A stretch of DNA of 64,000 bases from Spirochaetota bacterium (GTDB lineage Bacteria; Spirochaetota; Spirochaetia; Treponematales; Treponemataceae), in NCBI GenBank assembly GCA_023398165.1, contig JAEWSQ010000018.1, positions 1 through 64,000 of the forward strand, read 5' to 3'. The position numbers and the translations under genes are program-made. The notes below the pieces were generated by a model that did no database searches, was not told the DNA's origin, and was given only the letters and a program-made list of their open reading frames with translations. Positions 25,821-35,642 of the stretch are shown one piece after another; the first letter of the stretch is position 1; every line of letters begins with the position of its first letter.

Positions 25821-26984
25821 TTACGGCATCATTACAGGAGGAATACCGCCTGCATTGCCGCCCATTCCATTTCGTCCGTTTTGAGAAGTTGTTGTCGTAG
25901 TTGTTTTTGTTGTTCCATTAGAAGCTGCTCCCCCCGGTCCGCCTTGAAAATTTCCGTCTGTTCCGGAAGGAACCGGAGCTGAACCGTTCAGGCGGAGTCT
26001 TCCGGATGCAGCAGAACCCTGATTTTTAACAACATCGCCAGAACTGAGCCCCGAAATAACGCTCACATAGGCTGTTCCGTAGGGTTTTACTTGAACATCA
26101 GTCTTTGTCACACTGCCGTCTTTTTGAATTATTTCCGCATACGGTTTTCCTGAAGTGTAGGCGATTGCCTGTCTCTCGACGATGGTTACCGTTACAGGAG
26201 AGGTAACTTCAATCTCTCCGGTAAAAGAATACTGGGGAAGAATTTGAGAAGGAGGATTATCGATGCGGACTTCTGCATCAATAACAGTAGCCCCGCGGCT
26301 TGTTATGCGTCCGACTGAAGGATAGGCGACGACATAGCCTGTTACAGTCTCATTTGAATATGCGGGAAAGGTGAAATTAACCTTTTGGTTGACTTTTAGT
26401 TTTGCAGCATCGGTTTCGACAATTTCGACCGTTGCCTTCATATAAGAGCGGTCAATTAAAACACCGACGGTGTCCTTGGCATCAAGGTAGTCTCCCTCCG
26501 CTACGGAAAGCTGGGCAATAATACCGTCGAAATAAGCGGTAACTTTTCTGTCTTCAAGTTTCTGTACAAGTACAGACCGCTGCTTTGCCATTAATTCAAG
26601 TTCTTTCGCCGAACCGTTAATGCGCTTTTGATCCATGTCGTAATCGTGTTTGGCAAGAGCATATTCCTGTTCGCTTGCATCCATGACAAGAATGATCTGA
26701 CCCTTTTTAACAAAGTCGCCCTTCTTAACATAGACGGCAGTTACCGTACCGGAACCGGCAGCCTGTAAATCCTGGGAGGATGCGGCAGAAACGTTCCCCG
26801 TAATTTCTATTACATTTTTGTATGTTTCCTCTCGCACCGTATACTGAGAAACCTGTTCCGTTTTCGGCTCAGTATTCTTTTTTCTGAAATACAATATACC
26901 GGAAACAGTAAGAACCGCAATTACGGAAAGGACAATTGCGGTAATAAGTCCTTTCTTGGATTTTTTTATTTTCTTTACAGCCAT
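25821..26984 (-). CDS. HlyD/MacA-type periplasmic adaptor protein
   Basis: A 387-residue adaptor: N-terminal membrane anchor (about residues 12-32), split lipoyl domain (AAGSGTVTAVYVKKGDFVKKGQ), a short alpha-hairpin, beta-barrel and membrane-proximal domain. The last 60 residues are low-complexity, rich in Gly, Thr and Asn, which is unusual. It links the inner-membrane transporter to the TolC-like channel. ATG 26984 follows an AGGAG site inside the tolC-like gene's last codons. Confidence 0.88.
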   Translation of the reverse strand: MAVKKIKKSKKGLITAIVLSVIAVLTVSGILYFRKKNTEPKTEQVSQYTVREETYKNVIEITGNVSAASSQDLQAAGSGTVTAVYVKKGDFVKKGQIILVMDASEQEYALAKHDYDMDQKRINGSAKELELMAKQRSVLVQKLEDRKVTAYFDGIIAQLSVAEGDYLDAKDTVGVLIDRSYMKATVEIVETDAAKLKVNQKVNFTFPAYSNETVTGYVVAYPSVGRITSRGATVIDAEVRIDNPPSQILPQYSFTGEIEVTSPVTVTIVERQAIAYTSGKPYAEIIQKDGSVTKTDVQVKPYGTAYVSVISGLSSGDVVKNQGSAASGRLRLNGSAPVPSGTDGNFQGGPGGAASNGTTKTTTTTTSQNGRNGMGGNAGGIPPVMMP

Positions 26985-26985
26985 T

Positions 26986-28446
26986 TTATTTCTCCTGTGC
27001 TTCTGATTGAAGGACAAACAGCGATTTTACTTCAATATTGTATAAAAGCTTATCTATTTGTGTTATTTTAATTTGAGCAAGGGCATTTTCATAATTTGTT
27101 ACTGATTCCTCGTAGTCGCTCGTGTTTATAAGACCTTTTTCATACCAGTTTTTCATGTCGTCTTTAAGATCTGCATACATGGCAAGCTGCTCGGTATTTT
27201 TTTCCATCTGCCATATAAGATCCTCTCTCGATTTTTCTTTGTCGGTCAGTGTATTCTCATAAGAATCCAGTGCGCTTTCAATTGAAAGAATTTCCTGCTG
27301 CACCGCTAAATCATCCTCCTCCGCAGAAAAGGATGCCAGTTTTTTCTCCGACGGAGACCAGCTCAGAGAAAGACTCATAGACGGATTCTTCAGGTTTTCC
27401 ACCGGAAGCTGAACTCCAGCGGAAATGTTTAGACCGTTATATTTGAGAGAAAGACCGGTACTCACAGAATTAGTAATCTGAGCCTCTTCCTTAACTTCCT
27501 TGTACGACAAGGCATACCCTGCATCGGCACTCAATGTTAAAGGAGATGCAGCATCTCTTGATAAAGAATTTACATAATGAGTCCATGTGCTGCTTTCCAA
27601 TTCTTTAAAAAGTTCTTTATTAAAACTTTCCATCATTAAGAGCTCTTCATCCGGCAGATCAAAATCAAGGGACACCGTCTCCAAAGAACATTTAAGGGCA
27701 AAATTGACAAGCGCTTTATCAAAGGAACGCTCCTGAACTTCGGCATCGCGGAGCGCGCTTTGGTATGAAAGCTGGGCAGTCCTGTATCGTGCGGATGTTT
27801 TTTCAAAACCCTGAGCCTCAAGCGACGATACATCTTTTTGTTTACTTATAAGCGAATTCCGCTTTGAAATGAGTGTTAACTTGGAATTATAAAGATTCTT
27901 TAAAGCCGACAAAAATTCTTTTTCAACAGCGAGTTTTCTGGCTTCCAGACGGCGCTTTGCTTCCTCGAGAGAACGGTCCGCTTTTATTAGAGTTACAGCC
28001 CTCTTGTCTTTTGCAGACGAAATAATATCAGTCTGCAGTGAAACGCCTGCTCCGTTTACCGAAAAGGAATTCCCTGCACTGCCGAAAGAAAACCCGAGAG
28101 GCGTTGATAATTTTACCTGTGAATTATTGAGGGCAGGAAGCGAAACAGAAGCAGAGGGAGATACTGATACTGAAGTATCCGTTTCTGATATTTTTGCATT
28201 CATGTTTCCCGATGAAAAACTTGCATTCGTTCCGTTCTGAATAAGCGTTTTTGCATAATTGAGTTCAGCCTGTTCATAAGAAACGGCAAGTTCCTTAAGC
28301 TGCCTGTCATTACTCATATAGGAATCAAGAAGCGTCTTGTAATCTGCAGACTCCAAAGATTTTTCACCGGACAGCATTTCACCGGCAGCAGAAGTAACAC
28401 ATACTGCCGATAAAATTATAATTCCGATGAACCGTAAAACTTTCAT
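26986..28446 (-). CDS. TolC-family outer-membrane efflux protein
   Basis: A 486-residue protein with a signal peptide (MKVLRFIGIIILSAVCVTSAAG) and two long coiled-coil repeats (about residues 135-235 and 350-470) typical of the TolC fold. It is the first gene of the four-gene exporter operon. ATG 28446 is at good distance from AAGGGGG; the in-frame GTG at 28452 overlaps that site. Confidence 0.8.
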   Translation of the reverse strand: MKVLRFIGIIILSAVCVTSAAGEMLSGEKSLESADYKTLLDSYMSNDRQLKELAVSYEQAELNYAKTLIQNGTNASFSSGNMNAKISETDTSVSVSPSASVSLPALNNSQVKLSTPLGFSFGSAGNSFSVNGAGVSLQTDIISSAKDKRAVTLIKADRSLEEAKRRLEARKLAVEKEFLSALKNLYNSKLTLISKRNSLISKQKDVSSLEAQGFEKTSARYRTAQLSYQSALRDAEVQERSFDKALVNFALKCSLETVSLDFDLPDEELLMMESFNKELFKELESSTWTHYVNSLSRDAASPLTLSADAGYALSYKEVKEEAQITNSVSTGLSLKYNGLNISAGVQLPVENLKNPSMSLSLSWSPSEKKLASFSAEEDDLAVQQEILSIESALDSYENTLTDKEKSREDLIWQMEKNTEQLAMYADLKDDMKNWYEKGLINTSDYEESVTNYENALAQIKITQIDKLLYNIEVKSLFVLQSEAQEK

Positions 28447-28465
28447 GTTCACCCCCTTACTGACA

Positions 28466-28493
28466 TCAGTATAACTAACAGTAGGGTTTTGTC
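28466..28493 (-). promoter_or_regulatory. Candidate promoter of the efflux operon
   Basis: Minus strand: TATACT at about 28466-28471 with AGGACA some 16 bases upstream. The start would lie roughly 10-15 bases before the TolC-like gene's ribosome site. The -35 match is modest. Confidence 0.4.
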
Positions 28494-28519
28494 CTTGAAA
28501 TAGTCTTAAAACTTATACT

Positions 28520-29698
28520 TTATTTTACAAGCGACGTAAAAAGAGCCGGAACCGCAATAAAATTCCCTATGACGCCGCCTATTGATGACAGGAAAAATAC
28601 TAAAAGAACTCTTAGAATGCGGTTTTTATATATACCCTTAAGCGAACTGATATCAGTTTGAATGTTTTCCATGTCTTCGACTTTCGGTTTTTTTACAGCA
28701 GCCTGTACTAGACCCGTAAAAAGACCGACTCCGAGCAGCGGATTGAGCGTTGCAACCGGAGCGCCTACAAAGCCTGTTAAAATTGCCAGCGGATGACCGA
28801 GGGCTATCAAAGCACCGAGCGCTGCAAGTGAACCGTTCCATAAAAGCCACCGCAGCAGCATATTAAGAGAGGAAACAGCACCTCCCGTGAAAAAACCTGC
28901 AGCTATGAGGGCGACTATTACTGCGGGGAAGATCCATCCTGCAATTTTACTGCCTGCTCCGGGAGGCGGTACTTGAGAAATTTCAGAAGTATCAGTTGAG
29001 GCCTGGCCTCCTGCTAAAAGGGCCATGTGTTTTTCCACACCGGGAAGATGGCCGGCACCGAGAACAGCTATTATTTTTTTTCCTTGTGCATCCCATATAT
29101 GACTTGCAAGGTATTGATCCCGTTCATCGATGAGAACTTTTTTCACAGCCGGCAGATAATTTGACAGCTCGCTCATCATTGAGTCCATCTCGTTTGAATT
29201 TTTCAGGTTTTCAATTTCTTCTTTTGAAACGCTTTCTGTTTCAAAGGCGCTGGAAACAAGAGCTGCAAGAAGTTTGCATTTACCCCAAAAGCTGTTCAAA
29301 GCCCAGGCGCGGCGGAGTGTTGTCTGAATAGGCCTGTCAACCATAACGCTGCGGATGCCCCTTTCCTCTGCGGCCTTTATTGCAGCCTTCATCTCTTCAC
29401 CGGGTTTTACTCCCACATCAGCACCCATACGTTTTTGAAACGAGGAAAGAATGAGGTTTGCAAAAAGCATAAAACCTTTTTTTTCTTTAAGAACTTTAAC
29501 GATATCAAGATTTCTCCATGATTCAGGATTATTCATGGATGCAAGCCGCTCATTATCGAGTTCGATTGCCACACAGTCAGGTTTTTCGGTTTCTATTGCT
29601 GCAGTTACCTGATCTATACTTTCCTGTGAAACATGCGCTGTTCCTATTAAAATAAATTCACGATCCCCGTGAACTATGCGTTTTTCTGTCTGAGCCAC
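28520..29698 (-). CDS. TraB/PrgY-domain membrane protein
   Basis: A 392-residue protein. Residues 1-230 form a TraB domain (FILIGTAHVSQES, CVAIELDNERL, IIAVLGAGHLPGVEKHM, the last being the second GxxH motif); the C-terminal 150 residues hold about four transmembrane helices. The fold resembles the Tiki/GumN metalloprotease-like family, and PrgY of Enterococcus limits pheromone signalling; the spirochaete role is unknown. GTG start at 29698 with a CAGGAG site. Confidence 0.85.
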   Translation of the reverse strand: MAQTEKRIVHGDREFILIGTAHVSQESIDQVTAAIETEKPDCVAIELDNERLASMNNPESWRNLDIVKVLKEKKGFMLFANLILSSFQKRMGADVGVKPGEEMKAAIKAAEERGIRSVMVDRPIQTTLRRAWALNSFWGKCKLLAALVSSAFETESVSKEEIENLKNSNEMDSMMSELSNYLPAVKKVLIDERDQYLASHIWDAQGKKIIAVLGAGHLPGVEKHMALLAGGQASTDTSEISQVPPPGAGSKIAGWIFPAVIVALIAAGFFTGGAVSSLNMLLRWLLWNGSLAALGALIALGHPLAILTGFVGAPVATLNPLLGVGLFTGLVQAAVKKPKVEDMENIQTDISSLKGIYKNRILRVLLVFFLSSIGGVIGNFIAVPALFTSLVK

Positions 29699-29721
29699 GA
29701 AATACTCCTGTCAAGCGTTGC

Positions 29722-31167
29722 TTATTCTTCTATTTGTAAAGCCCATTCATTAAGTTTATACTCAAAGAACATAGGACTTGGTAAACTCCTGACTTCAATA
29801 TACTGTTTTTTTGCAGAAACGTCATCACCGTAGAGGTCGTAATACAGTCCCATATAGAATGTTAATTTTCCCTTAAGGGTGGAATTCGTTACCGATGTAA
29901 TTTTTTTCTCTACAACCTGAGGATTTATGCCGTCATAGTACAGCCTGATCATAGCATATTCAGCCGATTCCCTGTCCATATTTTTCATAACCAGCGTTAA
30001 GAAATCTTTATTGTCTTTTTTGTTTCCTTCCTTAATGTAAGAAGCGGAAATCATTAAGGGGTACGAAACATTGGAAGGGTTCAATTTGTAAGCACTCGTG
30101 AAAGCCGAACGGCAGTTTGCCCAGTCGCCCTTGTGCCAATAGATTATGCCGAGCGATTCATATGAATACGGATACTCAGGTTTCACCTCAACAATTTTTA
30201 AGTAATCGGCCAGCGCCTTATCGTATTCATTCTGTTCATCATAGAGGGCAGCACGGTATATATAGGCGAGGAAGTGAGAACTGTTCAGTTCAACAGCCCT
30301 TGTCCAGGCTTTTTCGGCATCCGCATACTTCCCCTGATACCTCAGATAGTTTCCGTAATCCACCCAGAAGTCATAATAATCCTGTTCAAGTTCAATCGCT
30401 TTTTCAATATATTCTGTAGCTTTTTTATAGTTTTCGTCTTCGGCGGCAAGTTTGCCTAAATATGCCCAGCTAAGACTGTTGTCAGGATACAGTTCAGTAA
30501 CCTTTGTAAAAGCCTTCTTGGAAAGGTCGAGGTCATCTGTATAATATGAAGACTGCCCCAGACCGAACAGGGCATCGGGGTTTTCAGGATCGGACTCCAA
30601 GCCTTTCTGATAATACTTCTTTGCAAGGGCATAATTTCTTCTGAGCATCTGATCATGAGCCATTTCCACATGCGCATCCGAATTTGCAGGATCCTTTTCA
30701 ATTATCTTCTTTAAAAGTTCATTTTTTTTGGTAGTATCTCCCTGAGCCTTGGCGATCATCGAATCAAGAAGAAGAACATCAACATTATCAGGCTGGGATG
30801 TCTCAAGTTTGTTTGTAAGATTTTTTGCCTCCTCATACTGTCCGGAAGAAAATAAGAGAGAGGCATGAAGGTAATTCAGGGAAAAATCCTCTTTGTAATC
30901 GGCAGGTACCGAGTTAAATAGAAGAAGCGCATCGTCAATACCGTCTTTCTGGAGGATTGCATATAAATCCTGAGCAAACGCCTTCGGAGTAAAAACAATC
31001 TCCTGAGGAGGAACAGGCGTTTCCTCTGTAATAACAGAGGATTCAGTTTCCGGTACAACTGATACCTGATCAATGGAAGCAGTATCCGGCTTAGATGTAC
31101 AGGAATAGAAAAATAATCCGGTAAACAAAAGCACCGGAAGACAGCAGCTAAAAAAAACTTTTCTCAT
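29722..31167 (-). CDS. TPR-repeat lipoprotein
   Basis: A 481-residue protein with a lipoprotein signal peptide ending FFYSC (Cys23) and a Ser/Thr/Pro/Glu-rich linker, then about eight tetratricopeptide repeats from about residue 65 to 400 (for example AHVEMAHDQMLRRNYALAKKY, DALFGLGQSSYYTDDLDL). TPR lipoproteins act as scaffolds in envelope assembly; no specific partner is suggested. It lies just upstream of the TraB gene (23 bases), so the two are likely co-transcribed. Confidence 0.8.
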   Translation of the reverse strand: MRKVFFSCCLPVLLFTGLFFYSCTSKPDTASIDQVSVVPETESSVITEETPVPPQEIVFTPKAFAQDLYAILQKDGIDDALLLFNSVPADYKEDFSLNYLHASLLFSSGQYEEAKNLTNKLETSQPDNVDVLLLDSMIAKAQGDTTKKNELLKKIIEKDPANSDAHVEMAHDQMLRRNYALAKKYYQKGLESDPENPDALFGLGQSSYYTDDLDLSKKAFTKVTELYPDNSLSWAYLGKLAAEDENYKKATEYIEKAIELEQDYYDFWVDYGNYLRYQGKYADAEKAWTRAVELNSSHFLAYIYRAALYDEQNEYDKALADYLKIVEVKPEYPYSYESLGIIYWHKGDWANCRSAFTSAYKLNPSNVSYPLMISASYIKEGNKKDNKDFLTLVMKNMDRESAEYAMIRLYYDGINPQVVEKKITSVTNSTLKGKLTFYMGLYYDLYGDDVSAKKQYIEVRSLPSPMFFEYKLNEWALQIEE

Positions 31168-31241
31168 GGCATCCTCAAAAAAATATATTGTATTTCAGCG
31201 TAATTCACAATTCTAAAAACCGGTTATACCGGCCTGGATAG

Positions 31242-31270
31242 TTGATTTTGTCTCGATCATTAGCTACACT
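31242..31270 (+). promoter_or_regulatory. Promoter for the 31281 gene
   Basis: Plus strand: TTGATT (31242-31247), 17-base spacer, TACACT (31265-31270). The ATG is 10 bases beyond the -10 box, so the leader would be at most a few bases. A CCGGT-TAT-ACCGG palindrome at 31220-31232 sits just upstream and may be an operator shared with the divergent TPR gene. Confidence 0.6.
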
Positions 31271-31280
31271 GAAAAATACT

Positions 31281-33155
31281 ATGGCAAAAAAGACAATACA
31301 CAAAGTATTCGGACACATTATCCTCTATCTTATTATTATTCTCGGCATTTTTGCTCTTCAATTTAGGAATCAGTCTATAATATCCAGGAATTTCGGTCAA
31401 TTACGCCTCACCCTTTCAGAAATAAAGGGTGAGAACGGACAAAAAAAGTTTAAAGACAGTTTTTATATTTCGTACAAGGGTATTTCCCTTTTTGCAAACA
31501 CAGAAACACCTATCGTTGTCACCGATAAAAAGAAAAAAGAAAAGACTCTTGTTTTTACCGGCTGGAAGGAATTATCAGACAGCGCCTTCGAACTGTACTT
31601 TAATAACTCTTTGGTTCTCCTCTGCGGATTAACAGGAGCAAACAAGGAAACGTTCACCGTATCCGCAGCGTATGATGACACATTTGCATCAGCCGCTATT
31701 CCTTTTAAGTTTTCCGATTCATATTCTGTTATGGAAACAACAGCAAAGCGCGCTGTGCTGAGCGGTAAAACCCAGCAGACATCACTTTCCGCACCTCTTA
31801 TAGAAGGCAGCCGTCTGATAATAACACCGATTGAAAATTCTATAACGTATGCAAACTATGAACCTTCCAGGGAATTCCTGTTTGAAAAGGCTGCCGGTTA
31901 TGATCTGGCTCAAAAATCCGTGTATGACGCATCGGTTCAAAACCTTAAAAATGCTTTAGTATCCCAGTTTTCTTCCGCGTCCGACACCTTGAATGAACAG
32001 ATAGTCGTATCGTATATCACAGAAATGGCTTCCAGAAATAAGTATACAGAGGCGGTCTCCTCAATACCCGATTCGTTTACCAACGGTACGAGAAGAACGT
32101 ACCTATCGGCTCCGTATCTTAATAATCTTGCAGTAATGAATAAAAGCCTCAAGATGCAGCAGGATAATCTTATATATAAGCTTAACTATGCACTCGAAAA
32201 AAACAGTCTGGACATTTTCAAAGCAGATTCTCTTTACAATTTTTTGATGACGCAGAACCAGGATACCGTGAGAAAATTACTGGCTCTTCCCGGAAAACTT
32301 GAAAAATTTGAACCTTCGGTTTCCGAGGCGGCAGGACTTGTTGCCACATATACAGGATTAACCGCTAAAAACGCGCCGTATGCTTCAGATTTGAAACCGT
32401 ACATGAATACCTGTATCGATGTTATACGTAAAGCCTGTGTCATTGAAAGCGATGCTCTGTTTATCATGGAAAAAGATGAAAAGCTGTCCTTACCGGCTTC
32501 CGTACATACTGCCATGGCTCTTATTTCATACGGCAGTCAGATTTCGGATCAGGATATTATTTCAACGGGAATGATGCTGTGCAGCTCACAGCTTTTAAAC
32601 ATAGAACTTCTTGATCTCCGTCTGATAGCAGAGCTGTATGCGGCAGTTGAAGCCGGCAGCACCTATTATCCGCATATAGAAGTAATAGGACTTAATAACG
32701 ATAAACCGGTCTGGATCTGGACCGCAGCAAAATCGGTAAGCATGAGTACCGCAGCGGACGGAACCATAACACTCCAGACATCGTTCCCTGCAGGATATAC
32801 CCATTACATGATACTGAACAATGTTGAACCTTTCACCGCAATAGAAATTTACGACATGATGTTCAGGACAGATCCCCGGTTTGAAAGCTATAATTCGTCA
32901 GGCTATGTGTATGAGGCGGAAACAAAAACTCTGTTCTTAAAATTCAGACATAAGACCTATACCGAGAAAGTCAGGCTCTTTTATTCCAAACAGGAAGCTG
33001 AACCTGACATTCCGGCACCTGATACCACCGGACAGCCGCAGCCGGGCTCTAATGCAGGCGGAATACAGGATAATCAAAACACGCAAAGTACTGCACCCGG
33101 TGCCGCGAATCAGGATGTTCAGGGCATTCAAAGCCAATATTCTTCAGGTCTATGA
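31281..33155 (+). CDS. Membrane-anchored protein of unknown function
   Basis: A 624-residue protein. I chose the ATG at 31281 (MAKKTIHKVFGH); no ribosome site is present but a promoter lies immediately upstream. A single transmembrane helix (about residues 12-30) is followed by a large extracytoplasmic region: a beta-rich first part (about 40-160), a helical middle (about 200-470) and a beta-rich end. The last 45 residues are low-complexity (Gln, Pro, Gly, Asn). I recognise no family. Its stop overlaps the stop of the convergent GatB-like gene by six bases. Confidence 0.75.
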   Translation: MAKKTIHKVFGHIILYLIIILGIFALQFRNQSIISRNFGQLRLTLSEIKGENGQKKFKDSFYISYKGISLFANTETPIVVTDKKKKEKTLVFTGWKELSDSAFELYFNNSLVLLCGLTGANKETFTVSAAYDDTFASAAIPFKFSDSYSVMETTAKRAVLSGKTQQTSLSAPLIEGSRLIITPIENSITYANYEPSREFLFEKAAGYDLAQKSVYDASVQNLKNALVSQFSSASDTLNEQIVVSYITEMASRNKYTEAVSSIPDSFTNGTRRTYLSAPYLNNLAVMNKSLKMQQDNLIYKLNYALEKNSLDIFKADSLYNFLMTQNQDTVRKLLALPGKLEKFEPSVSEAAGLVATYTGLTAKNAPYASDLKPYMNTCIDVIRKACVIESDALFIMEKDEKLSLPASVHTAMALISYGSQISDQDIISTGMMLCSSQLLNIELLDLRLIAELYAAVEAGSTYYPHIEVIGLNNDKPVWIWTAAKSVSMSTAADGTITLQTSFPAGYTHYMILNNVEPFTAIEIYDMMFRTDPRFESYNSSGYVYEAETKTLFLKFRHKTYTEKVRLFYSKQEAEPDIPAPDTTGQPQPGSNAGGIQDNQNTQSTAPGAANQDVQGIQSQYSSGL

Positions 33156-35510
33156 ATACAGCTCCGCATAAAGCTCCATAGTCTGATCAAGTTCATCTTC
33201 CGAGTCGCATGCAAGACTTGCAGCAAAATATAGTGCAGCAGCCGATTCTGTCGTCAATCTTCCCATCGGAACCGCACCCTCCCTCCAAACTCTTCTGCTG
33301 GTTGAGTAATTTGAAAAGTTAATTGAACTCTGCTGCTGGGATGTACAGTATACCCTGCATCCGCTTTTTCTCGCCTTTATGAGCAGGGGTTTAAGGGAAT
33401 AATCTCCGGTTCTCATACTGCCGGTTCCTGTCTCATACAGCTCCAGAATAAAGCATTTAACACCTTCGTCAATGAGAGATTTATATAAGGAGGCTTTAAG
33501 CCCCGGATAAATTCTGCAGATAAGAAGCTTATCGGCGGCTTCCCGTAAAAGCTGCTTAGTGACGAAGGCGTCAAATTCGGTACTTGAAAACTGAAGCGAA
33601 ACCGGGCCCGAAGATGTATATACAGGGGATGAAAGATTCCAGTTGGTAAATCCGTCCGGAGAAGGCTTCACAAATTTCAAATTCAAGGGCGATAAAACTT
33701 TCCCTCCAAAAACCACATAAACACCTTTTTTTTCACGGCAGGCGGTCTGTGCAGCAAGCAGAAGATTTGATTCTGCCTCACTGGAGGCGTCGGGGGTTTC
33801 TGTGGAAGCAGTGAGAACGATCGGTACATCCGCATCTGAAAAAAGCCAGAATAATAACGCTGCCGTGTAGGCAAGTGTGTCGGTTCCATGAGCTACAACG
33901 ATTCCGGTTGCCGTGCCGGCTGCAATACGGGATGCAATTTCCGCTACCAGCAGAGCCCAGTCGGCAGGCTCAATTTCTTCGCTTAAGATCTGCCCGACCG
34001 ATATGAGCTGATACCGTACACCCGATAGATATTCGGAAGCATCATTCTTATCTTTAGGTGAAAAAAACGTATCTAAAAGAGGTTTAAGAACCGAACCGTC
34101 TGAAGGGCTGACAGAGCCGTCTTCCCCGAGACGGGAGCAGATGGATCCTCCCATGGAAAGGACAAATACAATGCTTATGGCAAGCTCTTTTTTAATAAGC
34201 GCCTTGACTATTTGAGGAACCGCCATGCCGTTTGTTTTTTTCATTACAAGACCGGTGAGAAACTCAAGGGGCGCCATTTCCCCTTTTCTAAGTTTTTCAG
34301 CTTCACCGGGATTTGACTGAATAATGGAACGCACGGCAGGAAGAATCTCGTTTTCATCTGATATCTGCTTCCAGTGATTTTTTTTGATAAGAAGATCGGG
34401 ATCCGAACCGTTTTCCAGAACACTCAGAAGGAGCTGTTTTGCTATTCCGCTGTGTATCTGCTTTTTCCCGAATAAAATCATTATTTTCGCAAATCGTTCC
34501 GGCGTTAATTCGCTGTTTAAAACGGGTTTATTATACCATTTAAGAAGTCTTACCAGCTCGCTTGAAATCCAGTGTGCGCAGTCCATCGGATTAGCTCCCA
34601 CTTCTATCGCTTTTTCAAAAAAATCCGCGCGGTCTTTTTCATCGCATATAAACTCCGCCCGCGAGCGCGATAAACCATATTGAGCCGAAATCCTTTTCCG
34701 TCTCATCTCCGGCAGTTCTATCATAAGAGAATCAGTATTTTGTGTTATGACGGATGGAAGATAATGGGATGCCTCTGGTCCTGTAACTTTCTCATACTGC
34801 CTGTTAACCCCGGCAGCCCTCAGTTTATAAGATTCGGTCATATTCTGTTTCTCATTCCATAGACGGCTTTCAGATTCAACCTGTCCGCCGGAGCTCAGTA
34901 CTTCCTCCTGTCTGCCGAGTTCCGCATTAACAGCCTTTCTCACAAAGTTAAAGGAATTCAGATTGCGCAGCTTTACATAGTATGCGGGAAGGTCAGGGTA
35001 CTTGGACAAAGCGGCAAATGCATTACACCGTATAGAGCTTTTCCCCGGTCCGTTTGATGATGGGTGAAGATACTGCATAAGCCTGCGTACTTCTTCTAAA
35101 AACAGTTCTGCTTCTTCTCCAAGTTCAAAATTTGCACTTGTCCTGATAATTAGACTGGGACAGCCTGCATTGGAATAATCCATGCGGGTAATTCCTTCTG
35201 AATGAGTTAACCGTCCAGCATCCTCTTCAAGACGGACTTCCTCAATCATGATGACTTTTGAACGCTGATGAAAAGAAATAGGGAGAGAGCCTCCTGAGGC
35301 AAGTTTTACAGAATAAAAAGTAAGAGCATAGTGTTCGGGAACCTGGACAATAGATGTATGTTTTTCAAGAACCGGGTTATCCACGATATTGCAGCCCAGA
35401 GCTTTAATTATTGTATATACGTCGTTTATAACCGCTTCTGAAGGAGGAAAAACAGGCTTTACAGATGAGAGCAAAATCCGCACATCCAAAAAAACATGAG
35501 ACTGATACAC
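33150..35510 (-). CDS. GatB-like protein fused to an asparaginase/GatD-like domain
   Basis: A 786-residue two-part protein. Residues 1-440 follow bacterial GatB: RLEEDAGRLTH (94-103), MDYSNAGCPSLII, a GatB-like LRNLNSFNFVRKAV (181-194), GGQVESESRLW, and the YqeY-type tail (HSGIAKQLL, KQISDENEI, FLTGLVMKKTNGMAVPQ). Residues about 445-770 follow L-asparaginase/GatD: SMGGSI (452-457, Ser at the first nucleophile position), VVAHGTDT (538-545), then LYETGTGS, TSQQQSS and YSTSRR. The GatB N-terminal GLEVH motif is degenerate (FLDVR), the zinc cysteines are absent, and the motif around EEAHDYRYFPDPDL is unrecognisable. Archaea use separate GatD and GatE for Gln-tRNA; this is a bacterial single-chain version in arrangement. 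GTG start with AGGGGG; no gatA or gatC nearby. Confidence 0.8.
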   Translation of the reverse strand: MYQSHVFLDVRILLSSVKPVFPPSEAVINDVYTIIKALGCNIVDNPVLEKHTSIVQVPEHYALTFYSVKLASGGSLPISFHQRSKVIMIEEVRLEEDAGRLTHSEGITRMDYSNAGCPSLIIRTSANFELGEEAELFLEEVRRLMQYLHPSSNGPGKSSIRCNAFAALSKYPDLPAYYVKLRNLNSFNFVRKAVNAELGRQEEVLSSGGQVESESRLWNEKQNMTESYKLRAAGVNRQYEKVTGPEASHYLPSVITQNTDSLMIELPEMRRKRISAQYGLSRSRAEFICDEKDRADFFEKAIEVGANPMDCAHWISSELVRLLKWYNKPVLNSELTPERFAKIMILFGKKQIHSGIAKQLLLSVLENGSDPDLLIKKNHWKQISDENEILPAVRSIIQSNPGEAEKLRKGEMAPLEFLTGLVMKKTNGMAVPQIVKALIKKELAISIVFVLSMGGSICSRLGEDGSVSPSDGSVLKPLLDTFFSPKDKNDASEYLSGVRYQLISVGQILSEEIEPADWALLVAEIASRIAAGTATGIVVAHGTDTLAYTAALLFWLFSDADVPIVLTASTETPDASSEAESNLLLAAQTACREKKGVYVVFGGKVLSPLNLKFVKPSPDGFTNWNLSSPVYTSSGPVSLQFSSTEFDAFVTKQLLREAADKLLICRIYPGLKASLYKSLIDEGVKCFILELYETGTGSMRTGDYSLKPLLIKARKSGCRVYCTSQQQSSINFSNYSTSRRVWREGAVPMGRLTTESAAALYFAASLACDSEDELDQTMELYAELYS

Positions 35511-35572
35511 GATTACCCCCTGGAAATATTACAGAAAAAGTGATATTAACTATACCACTTTTACTTGCTTTA

Positions 35573-35581
35573 TGATATACT
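35573..35581 (+). promoter_or_regulatory. Extended -10 promoter of the glycosidase-ppx-ppk operon
   Basis: TG-A-TATACT on the plus strand; no good -35. The gap also holds TGG-TATAGT on the minus strand (about 35548-35555) for the GatB-asparaginase gene, so the two promoters are divergent. Confidence 0.45.
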
Positions 35582-35642
35582 TTAAACTGATGTTATATCA
35601 ACTGTTAGCGTTACTGAAAAGTTGTGTGCATAAGGAGAATTT

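Noticed and set aside
25821..26000. Thr/Gly-rich C-terminal tail of the HlyD-like adaptor as a sign of frameshift
   Set aside because: The frame is continuous into the TAA next to the ATPase gene; low-complexity tails occur in such adaptors.
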